A program made the translations under genes and the position numbers. 64,000 bases of DNA, taken from assembly GCA_016209015.1 (NCBI GenBank), contig JACQWY010000022.1, positions 62,001-126,000 of the forward strand, written 5' to 3'. This DNA is from Gammaproteobacteria bacterium. GTDB taxonomy: Bacteria; Pseudomonadota; Gammaproteobacteria; Ga0077536. Positions 25,935-36,502 of this stretch are shown piece after piece. Each line of letters opens with the position of its first letter. Within the stretch, counting starts at the first letter, position 1. The notes beneath the pieces were generated by a model. That model worked only from the letters and a program-made list of their open reading frames with translations. It had not been told where the DNA came from and ran no database searches.

Positions 25935-26023
25935 GGGAAATGGGGTCAGGTTCGAATTCGCGGGCGAGCGCCCGGGCACGAGCCACCACGTTGGCCGCGA
26001 AATCGAACCTGACCCCAATTCCC
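25935..26023. repeat. 89-bp inverted-repeat element, copy 1
   Basis: Twenty-nine-bp imperfect terminal arms (starting GGGAAATGGGGTCAGGTTCG; two mismatches by eye) surround a 31-bp centre. A second 89-bp copy with about six differences lies at 28017-28105 in the same orientation. The GGGGTCAGG ends resemble REP/MITE sequences associated with RAYT transposases, but no transposase is present here. Confidence 0.9.
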
Positions 26024-26050
26024 CGGATTCCAGTGCCGAAGTTGACCGAC

Positions 26051-26076
26051 TGGGTCCCGGCCTTCGCCGGGACGAC
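26051..26076. repeat. REP-like hairpin
   Basis: TGGGTCCCGGCCTTCGCCGGG forms a 7-bp stem (TCCCGGC/GCCGGGA) with a CTTC loop, 28 bp after the 89-bp element. It matches the widespread proteobacterial 'CCCGCCTTCGCGGG' type of extragenic palindrome. Confidence 0.65.
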
Positions 26077-26174
26077 AGCTCCGTGGAGTCTCCACGCGAC
26101 AGGCACCACCTGGTTCAACTCGACCTACAATAGGCGCCCACCATCGAGGCCCACGAACAGGAGAGGATCGGGAC

Positions 26175-27542
26175 ATGACGAAACGCATGATCATCAATGT
26201 ATTCTCGCAATGCTGTCCGACCCCGCAATCGGAAGGGCAGTGGAAGAACCCGCGCGATCGCTCCGTGCCGGGCTTCAACGATCCGGAGTTCTGGATCGAT
26301 CTCGCGAAAACCGCCGAGCGTGGCTGCTTCGACTCGTTGTTCTTCGCCGACGTGCATGGCGCCTACGACGTCTACGGCGGCAACATGGATGCCGGCATCC
26401 GGCACGGCGTGCAAGTGCCCGGCAACGATCCCTCGGTGCTCCTGCCGCTGCTGGCTCACGAGACGTCGAACCTCGGCTTCATCATCACTTACAGCACCAC
26501 CTATTTTCAGCCGTTCCTGACCGCCAAGATGTTCTCCTCGCTCGATCACTTCACGAACGGGCGCGTCGGCTGGAACATCGTCACGTCCTATCTGCGCACG
26601 GCGGCGCAGAACGGCCTCGGCGAGCTGCTCGAGCACGACGCGCGCTACGACAAGGCCGAGGAATACATGGAGGTCTGCTACAAGCTCTGGGAGCTGAGCT
26701 GGGACGACGATGCGCTCGTCTTCGATCGGGTCCGCGACATGCTGATCGATCCCGCACGCGTGCGCCTCGTCAATCACAAGGGGCCGCATTACGAAGTGTC
26801 GGGGCCGCACATGTGCACGCCGACCCGCCAGCGCACGCCGTTCCTGGTGCAGGCCGGACAATCGAGCCGCGGCTACGAGTTCTCTTCGAAGCACGCCGAA
26901 GCCGTGTTCGTGGTGTTTCAGAATCTGCACAAGGCACGGGAGGGCGAGCGCCTCGTCCGCGAGCTCGAGCAGCGCTACGGCCGGGCACGCGACACGGTGA
27001 AGCTCATGCAGGGTATCGGCGTGGTCGTCGCCGAGACCGAGGCCGAAGTCGCGAGCAAGCTCGAGCGCTGCAAGGGCTACGCATCCGTCGAAGGCGCGCT
27101 CGCGCTGTTCGGCGGCTGGACCGGCGTCGATCTGTCGGGCTTCCGGCCGGGCGACGAGCTCGGTGCTTTCGAGTCGAACCAGATGAGACATCTCGCGGCG
27201 TTTTTCGGCGACATCGATCCGCAGCGGCGCTGGACCTTCGCCGACATGTGCGACTACATGAAGCTGTGCTCGGTCTGTCCGCTGATCGTCGGCACCCCCG
27301 ACCGGGTCGCCGACGCGCTCGAGCGCTGGGTCGACGAAGGCCGGGTCGACGGCTTCAATCTCATCCCGGTCGATCAGCCGGGCAGTCTGCGCGATTTCGT
27401 CGACCTCGTGGTGCCCGAGTTGCAGCGCCGCGGCCGCATGCGCACCGCGTATCCGTCCGGCAGGCCGACGCTGCGCGAGCTCTACGCCGGCGGCGACGGA
27501 CGCCTTGCCGCGGATCACCCGGCGCGCCGGGTGAGTCTGTGA
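26175..27542 (+). CDS. LLM-class FMN monooxygenase (NtaA/SnaA/DszA group)
   Basis: A 455-residue flavin-dependent monooxygenase. It has the NtaA/DszA-type segments WIDLAKTAERGCFDSLFFADV, ITYSTTYFQPFLTAKMFSSL, TNGRVGWNIVTSYL and FLVQAGQSSRGYEFSSKHAE. It would need a partner flavin reductase supplying FMNH2; none is adjacent. The group oxidises aminopolycarboxylates, sulfones and polycyclic compounds, so the substrate is open. GGAGAGG precedes the ATG. With thioredoxin it is the only gene pair between the two 89-bp inverted-repeat elements. Confidence 0.9.
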   Translation: MTKRMIINVFSQCCPTPQSEGQWKNPRDRSVPGFNDPEFWIDLAKTAERGCFDSLFFADVHGAYDVYGGNMDAGIRHGVQVPGNDPSVLLPLLAHETSNLGFIITYSTTYFQPFLTAKMFSSLDHFTNGRVGWNIVTSYLRTAAQNGLGELLEHDARYDKAEEYMEVCYKLWELSWDDDALVFDRVRDMLIDPARVRLVNHKGPHYEVSGPHMCTPTRQRTPFLVQAGQSSRGYEFSSKHAEAVFVVFQNLHKAREGERLVRELEQRYGRARDTVKLMQGIGVVVAETEAEVASKLERCKGYASVEGALALFGGWTGVDLSGFRPGDELGAFESNQMRHLAAFFGDIDPQRRWTFADMCDYMKLCSVCPLIVGTPDRVADALERWVDEGRVDGFNLIPVDQPGSLRDFVDLVVPELQRRGRMRTAYPSGRPTLRELYAGGDGRLAADHPARRVSL

Positions 27543-27595
27543 ACGCGCGGCGGCACCGGCCGGTCGAAGACGGGACCTCAGCGGACTGACTTGCC

Positions 27596-27925
27596 ATGAA
27601 CGACGCGTACACGAGCAACGCGCCGAGCCGCGCCGACGTCGACGCCCTGCCGGGCGCGACGCTGCTTGAGTTCGGCAGCCCCTGGTGCGGGCACTGCCAG
27701 CGTGCCGCGCCGCTGATCGCCACCGCGCTCGCCGAGCGTCCCGGGCTCAGGCATCTGAAAGTCGAGGATGGTCCCGGACGGCCGCTCGGGCGATCGTTTC
27801 GCGTCAAGCTGTGGCCGACGCTGATCGTCCTGCGCGATGGCGCCGAGCTCGCGCGGGTGGTGCGGCCGCAGGATGCCTCGGAGCTCGCCGGGGCGCTGGG
27901 CGCGCTGGGGGCGGACGAGCGATAA
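27596..27925 (+). CDS. Thioredoxin family protein
   Basis: A 109-residue cytoplasmic thioredoxin-fold protein with redox motif WCGHC (Cys31, Cys34) and the cis-Pro strand (KLWPTLIVLRDG). The second half has only one short helix, so it is a minimal thioredoxin. It would reduce disulfides in partner proteins. It begins 53 bp after the monooxygenase gene and is followed by the second 89-bp repeat. CGHC is PDI-like, suggesting a more oxidising potential than CGPC; that is inference. Confidence 0.85.
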   Translation: MNDAYTSNAPSRADVDALPGATLLEFGSPWCGHCQRAAPLIATALAERPGLRHLKVEDGPGRPLGRSFRVKLWPTLIVLRDGAELARVVRPQDASELAGALGALGADER

Positions 27926-28248
27926 ACGGACCGGCCGCCGCGGCCGGTCCCCTCGAAGGACGCCATCGTGGCGCCTCCTGCGTCGGGAATTTCTATGCAA
28001 GAAGTGCGGTGCGGACGGGAAATGGGGTCAGGTTCGAATTCGCGGGCGAGCGCCCGGGTACGCGCCACCGCATAGGCTGCGAAATCGAACCTGACCCCAA
28101 TTCCCTCTGTCGGCGCTTTCATGATTGCGGATGCTGCACGAGCTTCATGCCCGTGGGTTGGCGCCGTTGCGGAAGCAGAGCGGTGGCACGGCCGGTACCC
28201 CTGCTAGACTACGCCCTGCAAATACAACGAGCTTCGAGGGGAGACTCC
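27926..28248. other. Intergenic region carrying inverted-repeat copy 2
   Basis: A 323-bp gap. It contains the second 89-bp repeat (28017-28105) and otherwise no ORF with codon-like content. The final 60 bp is the leader of the crotonase gene with GAGGGGAG as ribosome-binding site. Confidence 0.5.
28017..28105. repeat. 89-bp inverted-repeat element, copy 2
   Basis: Same length and orientation as 25935-26023. The left 40 bp is identical and the few differences are clustered in the centre and right-inner arm. The two copies bracket the LLM monooxygenase and thioredoxin genes. Confidence 0.9.
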
Positions 28249-29019
28249 ATGGAATTCCAGCGCATCCGGTTCTCGATCGCCGACGGCATCGCACGCATCG
28301 TGCTCGACGACCCGGCGACCCACAACGCGGTCGACCTGCGGTGGACGCAGGAAATCGCCCACGCCGTGCGGTGCTGCGATTCGACGCCGGGTCTGAAGGC
28401 GATACTGATCGCCGCGACCGGCAAGATGTTCTCCGTCGGCGGCAACATCAACGACTTCATGGCGAACCGCGATCACCTGCAGCGCCACGTCCGCGAGATG
28501 ACGGTGAACTTCCACACCGCGATCAGCGGCCTGCACCGGATGCCGGTGCCCGTGCTCGCCGCGGTCAACGGCATGGCGGCGGGCGGCGGCTTCTCCTTCG
28601 TGCTCATGTCGGATCTCGCGATCGCGAAGCGCTCGGCGAAGTTCAACTTCGCCTACACGCGCTCCGGCCTCACGCCGGACGGTGGCGCGACGTTCTTCCT
28701 CACGCGGCTCGTCGGTCCGCAGCGCGCCTTCGATCTGCTCGCGCTGAATCCGACGCTCACCGCGGACGAGGCTCAGCAGCTCGGCCTCGTCGCGCGCGTC
28801 GTCGACGACGAAGTGTTCGAAGCGGAGGTCGAGAAGACGCTGCAGGCGCTCGCGAATTCGCCGTCCGGCGCGGCCGGGCGCGGGAAGCTCCAGCTCCGGC
28901 AGGCGATGAGCGGGACGCTCGAGGAGCAGCTCGAGATCGAGGGTCGCGGCATCGCCGAAATGGCGGCGCGGCCGGAGACGCTCGCGATGCTCGAGAGTTT
29001 CCTCGCGAAGAAGAAGTAG
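28249..29019 (+). CDS. Enoyl-CoA hydratase/isomerase family protein (PaaG-like isomerase)
   Basis: A 256-residue crotonase. The oxyanion hole is formed by GGNIND and GMAAGGGFSF. Both catalytic Glu positions of true enoyl-CoA hydratase appear substituted (Ser in GGGFSF, Tyr in FNFAYTRSG). The loop GLTPDGGATFFL instead keeps the Asp used by PaaG-type isomerases, so double-bond isomerisation is likelier than hydration. GAGGGGAG lies 6 nt before the ATG. It begins the run leading into the molybdopterin oxidoreductase, 23 bp downstream. Confidence 0.88.
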   Translation: MEFQRIRFSIADGIARIVLDDPATHNAVDLRWTQEIAHAVRCCDSTPGLKAILIAATGKMFSVGGNINDFMANRDHLQRHVREMTVNFHTAISGLHRMPVPVLAAVNGMAAGGGFSFVLMSDLAIAKRSAKFNFAYTRSGLTPDGGATFFLTRLVGPQRAFDLLALNPTLTADEAQQLGLVARVVDDEVFEAEVEKTLQALANSPSGAAGRGKLQLRQAMSGTLEEQLEIEGRGIAEMAARPETLAMLESFLAKKK

Positions 29020-29042
29020 TCCGCATACGACGAGGTGCGCAG

Positions 29043-31157
29043 ATGATCGAGAGGAAGCCCACGTTCTGCCGCGTCTGCGAGCCCGCCTGCGGGCTCGTCG
29101 CGACCGTCGAGGACGGCGAGCTCGTGAAGCTCGAGCCGGACAAGTCCCATCCCGTGACGAAGGGCTATGCCTGCCACAAAGGCCTCTTCGGCATCGACAT
29201 CCACCGCGATCCCGATCGACTGAACCATCCGCAGCGTCGCGCAGCGGACGGCAGCTACGAGCGCGTGAGCTGGGACGAAGCGCTCGGCGACATCGCGGCG
29301 CGCCTGAATGCCATCCGCGCTGTCCACGGCCCCGAGGCGATCGCGGGCTATCTCGGCAATCCCGGCGAATACAACTCGCAACTCCCCGAGGCCTGGCTCG
29401 CGTTCTTCAACCAGCTCGGCACGCGGCGGGTCTTCAACGTCAATCCGCAGGACTGCTCGAACAAGTTCGCGGCCGCGGTCGAGGTCTACGGCTCGCTCGC
29501 GATCCACCCGATCCCTGATCTCGCGCACACGGATTTCGTGCTGATCCTCGGCGGGAACCCGGCCGTGAGCCAGATGAGCTTCTTCGGCATCGCGGACGCC
29601 GTCGGTGAATTGAAGGCGGTCGAGGCGCGCGGCGGTCGCGTCGTGTTCGTGAACCCGCGGAAGATCGAGACCGTGAGCGCGGTCGGCGAGCTCGTGTACG
29701 TCAAGCCGGATACGGACGTCTACCTCCTTGCCGCGATGTTGAACGTCATCGCGCGCGAGCCGGGCTTCGAGGCCGCGACGGTCGCCGCGCACGGCTCGCA
29801 CGTCGCGGAGCTGCGCGACTTCGTCGGGGCGTGGCCGCCCGCGCGCGTCGCCGGCGTTACCGGCATCGCGGCGCAGGACATCGTCGCGCTCGCCCGTGCG
29901 TTCGCCTGCGCGCCGCGTGCCTCCGTCCACATGTCGACGGGACTCAACATGAGCCGCCAGGGCACGCTCTGCTACTGGCTCGTGCAGATGCTCGCGTTCG
30001 TCACCGGCAATCTCGACCGGGAAGGCGGCAACGTGCTGTCCATCGGTTACTACACGCGCCGCGCGCGCTCGGGCCGACGTCCGCAGAACGCGATCGAATA
30101 CGTCGCAACGCCGATCGGCCCGGTGCGCAAGCCCGAGCCGCCGATCTTCCCGTATCCGGGCCACGTGCTGCCCGCGCTCGTCACGGAGGATCCGAAGCCC
30201 GTTCGCGCGCTCGTCGTCTGCGCCGGCAATCCCGTGCTGTCGATGGGCGGCGAGGCGGCGCTGCGCGCGGCCTTGCCGCAACTCGAGTTGCTCGTGGTCA
30301 TCGATCTCTACCGCAACGCGACCGGCGAGTACGCGCACTACCTCCTGCCTGCGACGGACGCGTTCGAGCGCGAGGACGTGAACGCGCTGAACGGTGGGAT
30401 GCAGCACCGGCCGTTCGTGCAATATTCGGAGGCCGTCGTCGCGCCGCGCGCCGAGCGCCGCCACGAGCGCTGGATCATCAACCGGCTCGCCCAGCTCATG
30501 GGCCTCGTCTCGGAGCTCGATGGCGAGGCGCCCGTAAATCCCTTCGGCAAGTTCTCGCACATGCTCGCGAGCCGCGGGCTCACGTTCGAGGAGCTGAAGA
30601 CGCGGCGCGTGATCGATTTCGGGCCGCATGTGTTCGGCATGTTCTACAGCGAGCAGATCCAGACTGCGGACGGTCGCGTCGATTGCTGTCCGCCGGCGTT
30701 CGGTGCGGCCATCTGCCGCATGCAGGCGATCTTCGACGAGCTCGCGGCCGAACCCGCGGGCGGTCTCAAGCTCATCACGAAGCGCGACGCGAAGATGATG
30801 AACTCCTGGTTCGCGAACGTGCCGCGCCTGCGCACGAAATCGAACCTGACGAATCTGCTCTACATGCACCCCGCGGACGCCGCGGCGCGTGGGCTCGTTG
30901 ACGGCATGCGCGTGAAAGTCTCGAATCCGCACGGCACTATCGAAGCGCCGCTCGCGCTGACGGACGGGCTCCTGCGCGGCGTCGTCGCCATGCCGCACGG
31001 CTGGGGGCAGGGCGAGACCTCGGGCATGCGCGTCGCGCAATCCCACCCCGGCGCGAACAGCAATCGCCTGCTGCCGATCGGACGCGGCAGTATCGAGCCG
31101 CTGTCGAATCAGGCCCACATGACGGGCGTGCCCGTCGAGGTCGCGGCCGCCGGCTGA
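29043..31157 (+). CDS. Molybdopterin-dependent oxidoreductase (formate dehydrogenase/DMSO reductase superfamily)
   Basis: A 704-residue bis-MGD enzyme. The N-terminal [4Fe-4S] cluster motif is Cys9-x2-Cys12-x3-Cys16 with Cys44 in GYACHKG. A candidate Mo ligand is Cys138 or Ser139 (NPQDCSNK). Cofactor-binding segments include STGLNMSRQGT, VVCAGNPVLS and PHGWGQGETSGM near the C-terminus. No Tat signal is present, so it is cytoplasmic. Such single-subunit enzymes oxidise or hydroxylate organic substrates with an external electron acceptor. Family is firm; substrate unknown. Confidence 0.9.
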   Translation: MIERKPTFCRVCEPACGLVATVEDGELVKLEPDKSHPVTKGYACHKGLFGIDIHRDPDRLNHPQRRAADGSYERVSWDEALGDIAARLNAIRAVHGPEAIAGYLGNPGEYNSQLPEAWLAFFNQLGTRRVFNVNPQDCSNKFAAAVEVYGSLAIHPIPDLAHTDFVLILGGNPAVSQMSFFGIADAVGELKAVEARGGRVVFVNPRKIETVSAVGELVYVKPDTDVYLLAAMLNVIAREPGFEAATVAAHGSHVAELRDFVGAWPPARVAGVTGIAAQDIVALARAFACAPRASVHMSTGLNMSRQGTLCYWLVQMLAFVTGNLDREGGNVLSIGYYTRRARSGRRPQNAIEYVATPIGPVRKPEPPIFPYPGHVLPALVTEDPKPVRALVVCAGNPVLSMGGEAALRAALPQLELLVVIDLYRNATGEYAHYLLPATDAFEREDVNALNGGMQHRPFVQYSEAVVAPRAERRHERWIINRLAQLMGLVSELDGEAPVNPFGKFSHMLASRGLTFEELKTRRVIDFGPHVFGMFYSEQIQTADGRVDCCPPAFGAAICRMQAIFDELAAEPAGGLKLITKRDAKMMNSWFANVPRLRTKSNLTNLLYMHPADAAARGLVDGMRVKVSNPHGTIEAPLALTDGLLRGVVAMPHGWGQGETSGMRVAQSHPGANSNRLLPIGRGSIEPLSNQAHMTGVPVEVAAAG

Positions 31158-31266
31158 GCGCGCCTTGCCGCGGTTGGACAAAGCGCCGGGCATTGGCTAT
31201 GGTCCGGCGGATACCGGGCGGTAGCTCCGCGCCGCCCCTGAAAACATCACGACTCCGGAGGTTCCC

Positions 31267-32447
<1,181 letters not shown>

Positions 32448-32451
<4 letters not shown>

Positions 32452-33326
32452 GCGAGGCGCAGGAGGGCACGATCGATCCCGTGACGCAGCCGATCTCGCT
32501 CGCGGCGGATCTCTTCAAGGGTCAGACCGTGATCGTCTCGGGCGGCGGCAGCGGCATCGGCCGCGCGACGGCCTGGATCGCGGCGCGGCTCGGGGCGGCG
32601 GTCGTCGTCTGCGGGCGGACGGAGGAGAAGCTCGTGGGCGTCGTCGAGGCGATGCGCGCCGAAGGCCTCGATGCCGATTTCGAAGTCGTGGACATCCGCG
32701 AGCGCGCTTCGGCGCGTCGCGCGATCGACAACATCTGGAACCGCTTCGAGCACGTCGACCTGCTCGTCAACAGCGCGGGCGGCCAGTTCCCGAAGGCGGC
32801 GATCGACTACTCCGAGAACGGCTGGAACGCCGTCATCAATACGAACCTGAACGGCACCTGGCACATGATGCAGGCCGCTGCGCAGCACTGGCGGGACACG
32901 CGGCGCCCGGGCAGCATCGTGAACATCGTGGTCGTCGGCCGCGGGCTGTTCGGCGTCGCGCACACGCGCGCGGCGCGCGCCGGCGTGATCGCCTTGTCGG
33001 AAGCGGTGTCGGTGGAATGGGGGCCTTACAAGATCCGCGTGAACTGCATCGGTCCGGGCGCGGTGCGCACCGAGGGCTGGGCGGTCTACGACGAGAAGAC
33101 GCGGAACAAGTACGCGTTGACGAATCCGCTCATGCGCGTCGCCTCGGCCTGGGAGATCGCGGAAGCGGCGCTGTTCGTCGGCGGTCCGGCGGGCGGCTTC
33201 ATCAACGGCGAGCTGCTGAACGTCGACGGCGCCGGGCGCCACTGGGGCGAGATCTGGACGACGGGGAAGCCGAATTACTTCGCCGAGGCGACGCGGGCGT
33301 GGGACGCCGACGCGTTGCCGGAGTGA
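32448..33326 (+). CDS. SDR family oxidoreductase, PECR/AtuG-like
   Basis: A 292-residue SDR. The cofactor loop SGGGSGIGR and the NSAGG motif are intact, but the classical Tyr-x3-Lys is missing; the region reads FGVAHTRAARAGVIALSEAV. That HxxAARAGV arrangement is what I recall in peroxisomal trans-2-enoyl-CoA reductase and AtuG of citronellol degradation, so it likely reduces or dehydrogenates a CoA-linked or isoprenoid substrate. Its ATG overlaps the stop of the acyl-CoA dehydrogenase (ATGA), supporting action on that enzyme's product. Confidence 0.85.
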
Positions 33327-33350
33327 CGACGGTCGTCGCGCTCGTAGCTC

Positions 33351-33440
33351 GTAGGTCCATTGATTAGCGCAGCGTAATCGGACGTTCGGTACGCGTATTC
33401 TTCGCCGAGCGTCCGATTACGCCTGCGGCTACGGACCTAC
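33351..33440. repeat. Palindromic GATTACGC-family element, copy A
   Basis: Outer arms GTAGGTCC/GGACCTAC (33351-33358, 33433-33440) enclose inner arms TAATCGGACG/CGTCCGATTA. It sits between convergent genes (SDR and RRM protein). Related elements occur at 41180, 46923 and 50356. Confidence 0.85.
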
Positions 33441-33455
33441 GACAACGGCGACCAG

Positions 33456-33478
33456 GAGCCGGGGACGAGCCCCGGCTC
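33456..33478 (-). terminator. Terminator-like hairpin
   Basis: GAGCCGGGG/CCCCGGCTC stem with a 5-nt loop, 8 bp beyond the stop of the RRM gene on the minus strand. There is no clear T-tract on either strand, so intrinsic termination is uncertain. Confidence 0.4.
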
Positions 33479-33486
33479 GGCATTTC

Positions 33487-33891
33487 TCAACCGAACAGCC
33501 GCTTGATGAAGCCCTTGAAACCGCTGCCCTGATTCGGCGGCGGGACGGCGGACGAGGTCGTCGCGGCGGCGACGGCTTGCGGCTCGCGACGCGGCGCACG
33601 CGGCTCGCCGCGCGGTTCGGACGGCGGGCGCGGTGCCTTCTCTTTGTCGCTCTTCGGCTGCGAGGCGTCGACGCGCAGTTCGCGACCCTGGAAGTCGCTG
33701 CCGTTCAACGCGGCGATGGCCTTCTGCGCCTCTTCGTCGTTCTCCATTTCCACGAAACCGTAACCGCGCGAACGCCGTGTCCGCTTGTCGAAAATGACTT
33801 CGGCCGAAAGCACGCGTCCGAACGGTTCGAACGCTGCGCGCAACTCCGGATCCCGCACGCTGTAAGGCAGATTGCCGACGTAGATGTTCAT
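33487..33891 (-). CDS. RRM-domain RNA-binding protein
   Basis: A 134-residue protein with one RNA-recognition motif. RNP2 is IYVGNL (residues 3-8) and RNP1 is RGYGFVEM (42-49). A disordered Pro/Ala/basic linker follows, ending in an amphipathic GSGFKGFIKRLFG tail. It resembles the small bacterial RRM proteins that bind single-stranded RNA, often cold-induced. The ATG at 33891 puts the RNP2 strand at the N-terminus as in the family; an upstream in-frame extension is low-complexity and rejected. Confidence 0.88.
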   Translation of the reverse strand: MNIYVGNLPYSVRDPELRAAFEPFGRVLSAEVIFDKRTRRSRGYGFVEMENDEEAQKAIAALNGSDFQGRELRVDASQPKSDKEKAPRPPSEPRGEPRAPRREPQAVAAATTSSAVPPPNQGSGFKGFIKRLFG

Positions 33892-34203
33892 GGTGACTCT
33901 TCGTATCCCGCTTGTTTTTGAAAGTAATGAGTCGAAGCAAGGCAGGTCGGGCAGCCGGCGGCGCAATCGTCGAACCCGCGCTGCCCGGGGCAGGTGGGAC
34001 TCGCGGCATTGGACTGCCGCCGATGCGGCGACGCGCTGGCGATCCCGGTCCCGTCGGCCCCCACCGGCGAGACGCTGCGGCTTCCACTCTCCCCGGCCGC
34101 AGAGACCGAGCGCATTCAAACACACTCGCCCGAAGTGCGCAATGTAAGGTCTTGTCTATGCAGGGAATGACCGCGGCCGTCGGCCGCGGTCGTCGGGGCG
34201 GGT
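33892..34203. other. Intergenic region upstream of the RRM gene
   Basis: This 312-bp stretch holds the RRM leader and promoter and the 3' end of the glutaryl-CoA dehydrogenase transcript, including the hairpin at 34169. Bacterial RRM and cold-shock genes often have long structured leaders, so an RNA element is possible, but no specific fold was established. Confidence 0.4.
34169..34191 (-). terminator. Terminator-like hairpin after gcdH
   Basis: Perfect arms GACCGCGGCC/GGCCGCGGTC with a 3-nt loop, 13 bp after the glutaryl-CoA dehydrogenase stop on the minus strand. It is followed by ATTCCC rather than a T-run. Confidence 0.45.
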
Positions 34204-35430
34204 TCAGCCGGTGAAGGCCTGGATCCCGGTCTGCGCGCGGCCGAGGATCAGCGCGTGGACGTCGTGCGTGCCCTCGTAGGTGTTCACCGCTTCGAGGTTC
34301 AGCACGTGACGGATGACGTGGTACTCGTCGGAGATGCCGTTGCCGCCGTGCATGTCGCGCGCCATGCGCGCGATGTCGAGCGCCTTGCCGCAGTTGTTAC
34401 GCTTGATGAGCGAAATGGATTCCGGCGCGCCGGTGCCGGCGTCGATCATGCGGCCGACGGCGAGCGCCGCGTTGAGTCCGAGCGCGATTTCCGTCTGCAT
34501 GTTCGCGAGCTTCAACTGGATGATCTGATTCGCGGCGAGCGGGCGGCCGAACTGCTGGCGGTCGAGCGTGTACTGGCGCGCGGCGTGCCAGCAGAACTCC
34601 GCGGCGCCCATCGCGCCCCAGGCAATGCCGTAGCGCGCGCGATTGAGACAGCCGAACGGCCCGCGCAGGCCCTTCACGTTCGGCAGCAGGTTCGCGTCCG
34701 GCACGAACACGTCGTCCATCACGATCTCGCCCGTGGTCGAGGCGCGCAGCGAGAACTTGCCTTCGATCTTCGGCGTCTCGAGGCCTTCCATACCGCGCTC
34801 GAGCACGAAGCCGCGGATGACGTCGTCCTCGGTCTTCGCCCACACCACGAGCACGTCGGCGAGCGGGGAGTTCGTGATCCACATCTTCGCGCCGCTCACG
34901 CGGTAGCCGCCGTCGACTTTCTTCGCCCGCGTCTTCATGCCGCCGGGGTCCGAGCCGTGGTCGGGCTCCGTGAGGCCGAAACAGCCGATCCATTCACCGG
35001 TCGCGAGCTTCGGCAGGTATTTGTTGCGCTGTTCTTCCGTGCCGTAGGCGTAGATCGGATGCATGACGAGGCTCGACTGCACGCTCATCGCGGAGCGGAA
35101 GCCGGAATCGACGCGTTCGACCTCGCGGGCGATGAGGCCGTAGGAGACGTAGTCGAGCCCCGCGCCGCCGTACTGCTCGGGGATCGTGCAACCGAGGAAG
35201 CCGAGCGCGCCGAAGTCCCGCATGAGCGCCGGGTCGAAACTCTCGTGGCGGTGCATGTCGCGCACGACCGGCAGGAGCCGGCCTTCGCAGAAATCACGGG
35301 CGGCCTGGCTGACGAGGCGTTCGTCCTCGGTCAACCGGGCGTCGAGATGCAGCGGGTCCTGCCAGTCGAACGGGCCTTCGGCGGTGGCTTTCGGCTTGCT
35401 GGCGGCATGGGCGGTGGCGGGTTCGGTCAT
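34204..35430 (-). CDS. gcdH: Glutaryl-CoA dehydrogenase
   Basis: A 408-residue acyl-CoA dehydrogenase that oxidises and decarboxylates glutaryl-CoA to crotonyl-CoA in lysine, tryptophan and dicarboxylate catabolism. GCDH signatures are clear: [53 protein letters not shown] and [18 protein letters not shown], the last holding the catalytic Glu. The ATG at 35430 is chosen because AGGGAG lies upstream. It is divergent from etfB, its electron acceptor, across 320 bp. Confidence 0.95.
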   Translation of the reverse strand: MTEPATAHAASKPKATAEGPFDWQDPLHLDARLTEDERLVSQAARDFCEGRLLPVVRDMHRHESFDPALMRDFGALGFLGCTIPEQYGGAGLDYVSYGLIAREVERVDSGFRSAMSVQSSLVMHPIYAYGTEEQRNKYLPKLATGEWIGCFGLTEPDHGSDPGGMKTRAKKVDGGYRVSGAKMWITNSPLADVLVVWAKTEDDVIRGFVLERGMEGLETPKIEGKFSLRASTTGEIVMDDVFVPDANLLPNVKGLRGPFGCLNRARYGIAWGAMGAAEFCWHAARQYTLDRQQFGRPLAANQIIQLKLANMQTEIALGLNAALAVGRMIDAGTGAPESISLIKRNNCGKALDIARMARDMHGGNGISDEYHVIRHVLNLEAVNTYEGTHDVHALILGRAQTGIQAFTG

Positions 35431-35750
35431 CGGAAAATCTCCCTGAATCGTAAGAGCGGGCACGCTCGCGGCACGGGCCGGTGGACGTGCGACGGGGCGC
35501 AGATTACTACGCGGGCAGGGTCTGCGGCCATAAACCCCGCGAGGCCCCGGGCCGGGCTCCCGACAGGCTGCATTCCAGGCGTGTCGCGGCTTTTTCGATC
35601 AAGGATTTATTGGTAACATCCGGCCCCCGACATTGGCCTGTCCTGCCCAGCCCGCGGAGCCCCACCCCGCCCGGCCCGCGGTGTTGCGCAGGCACGATGA
35701 CAGGCGCTGATTCTGCCCGCTGGGCACTCGAGTAATCCTGGAGGAAGCTA
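35431..35750. other. Divergent promoter region between gcdH and etfBA
   Basis: A 320-bp region that should hold promoters for glutaryl-CoA dehydrogenase and for etfBA. An AT-rich patch around 35590-35620 (TTTTTCGATCAAGGATTTAT) is the most promoter-like segment. No ORF or repeat is supported. Confidence 0.4.
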
Positions 35751-36500
35751 ATGAAGATTCTGGTGGCCGTGAAGCGAGCCATAGACTACAACGTCAAAGC
35801 CCGTCCCAAGTCCGACGGCACGGGTGTCGACCTCGCGAACGTGAAGATGTCGATGAACCCGTTCGACGAAATCGCCGTCGAGGAAGCGCTGCGACTTCAG
35901 GAAGCCGGCAAGGCCACGGAAATCGTCGCCCTCTCCATCGGCCCCGCCGCCTGCCAGGAGACGCTGCGCACGGCCATGGCGATGGGTGCGGATCGCGGCA
36001 TCCTCGTGCAGACCGACGGCGAAGTGCAGCCGCTCGCGGTCGCGAAGCTCATCAAGGCGCTCGTCGACAAGGAGCAGCCGGGCATGGTGATCCTCGGCAA
36101 GCAGGCCATCGACGACGATTCCAACCAGACCGGCCAGATGCTCGCGGGGCTCCTCGGCTGGTCGATCGGCACGTTCGCCGCGCGCGTCGAAGTGGGCGAG
36201 GGGCACGTCAAGGTCGCGCGCGAAGTCGACGGCGGCATCCAGACGATCGATCTGAAGCTGCCGGCGATCGTGACCGCGGATCTGCGTCTCAACGAGCCGC
36301 GCTACGTCAAGCTCCCGAACATCATGAAGGCGAAGAAGAAGCCGCTCGACATCGTCTCGCCCGCCGATCTCGGCGTCGACATCACGCCGCGTCTGAAGCT
36401 CGTGAAAGTCTCCGAGCCGGCCGCGCGCGCCGGTGGCGTGAAGGTCGCGGACGTGGCCGAACTCGTCGCGAAACTGCGCTCTGAAGCAAAGGTGATCTGA
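35751..36500 (+). CDS. etfB: Electron transfer flavoprotein subunit beta
   Basis: A 249-residue ETF beta subunit, which binds AMP and forms the FAD-carrying heterodimer with EtfA. It receives electrons from acyl-CoA dehydrogenases. The N-terminus [18 protein letters not shown] and the segment [16 protein letters not shown] are diagnostic; the recognition loop lies near [28 protein letters not shown] sits 6 nt before the ATG. etfA begins 3 bp after its stop, so the two are co-translated. Confidence 0.96.
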   Translation: MKILVAVKRAIDYNVKARPKSDGTGVDLANVKMSMNPFDEIAVEEALRLQEAGKATEIVALSIGPAACQETLRTAMAMGADRGILVQTDGEVQPLAVAKLIKALVDKEQPGMVILGKQAIDDDSNQTGQMLAGLLGWSIGTFAARVEVGEGHVKVAREVDGGIQTIDLKLPAIVTADLRLNEPRYVKLPNIMKAKKKPLDIVSPADLGVDITPRLKLVKVSEPAARAGGVKVADVAELVAKLRSEAKVI

Positions 36501-36502
36501 TC

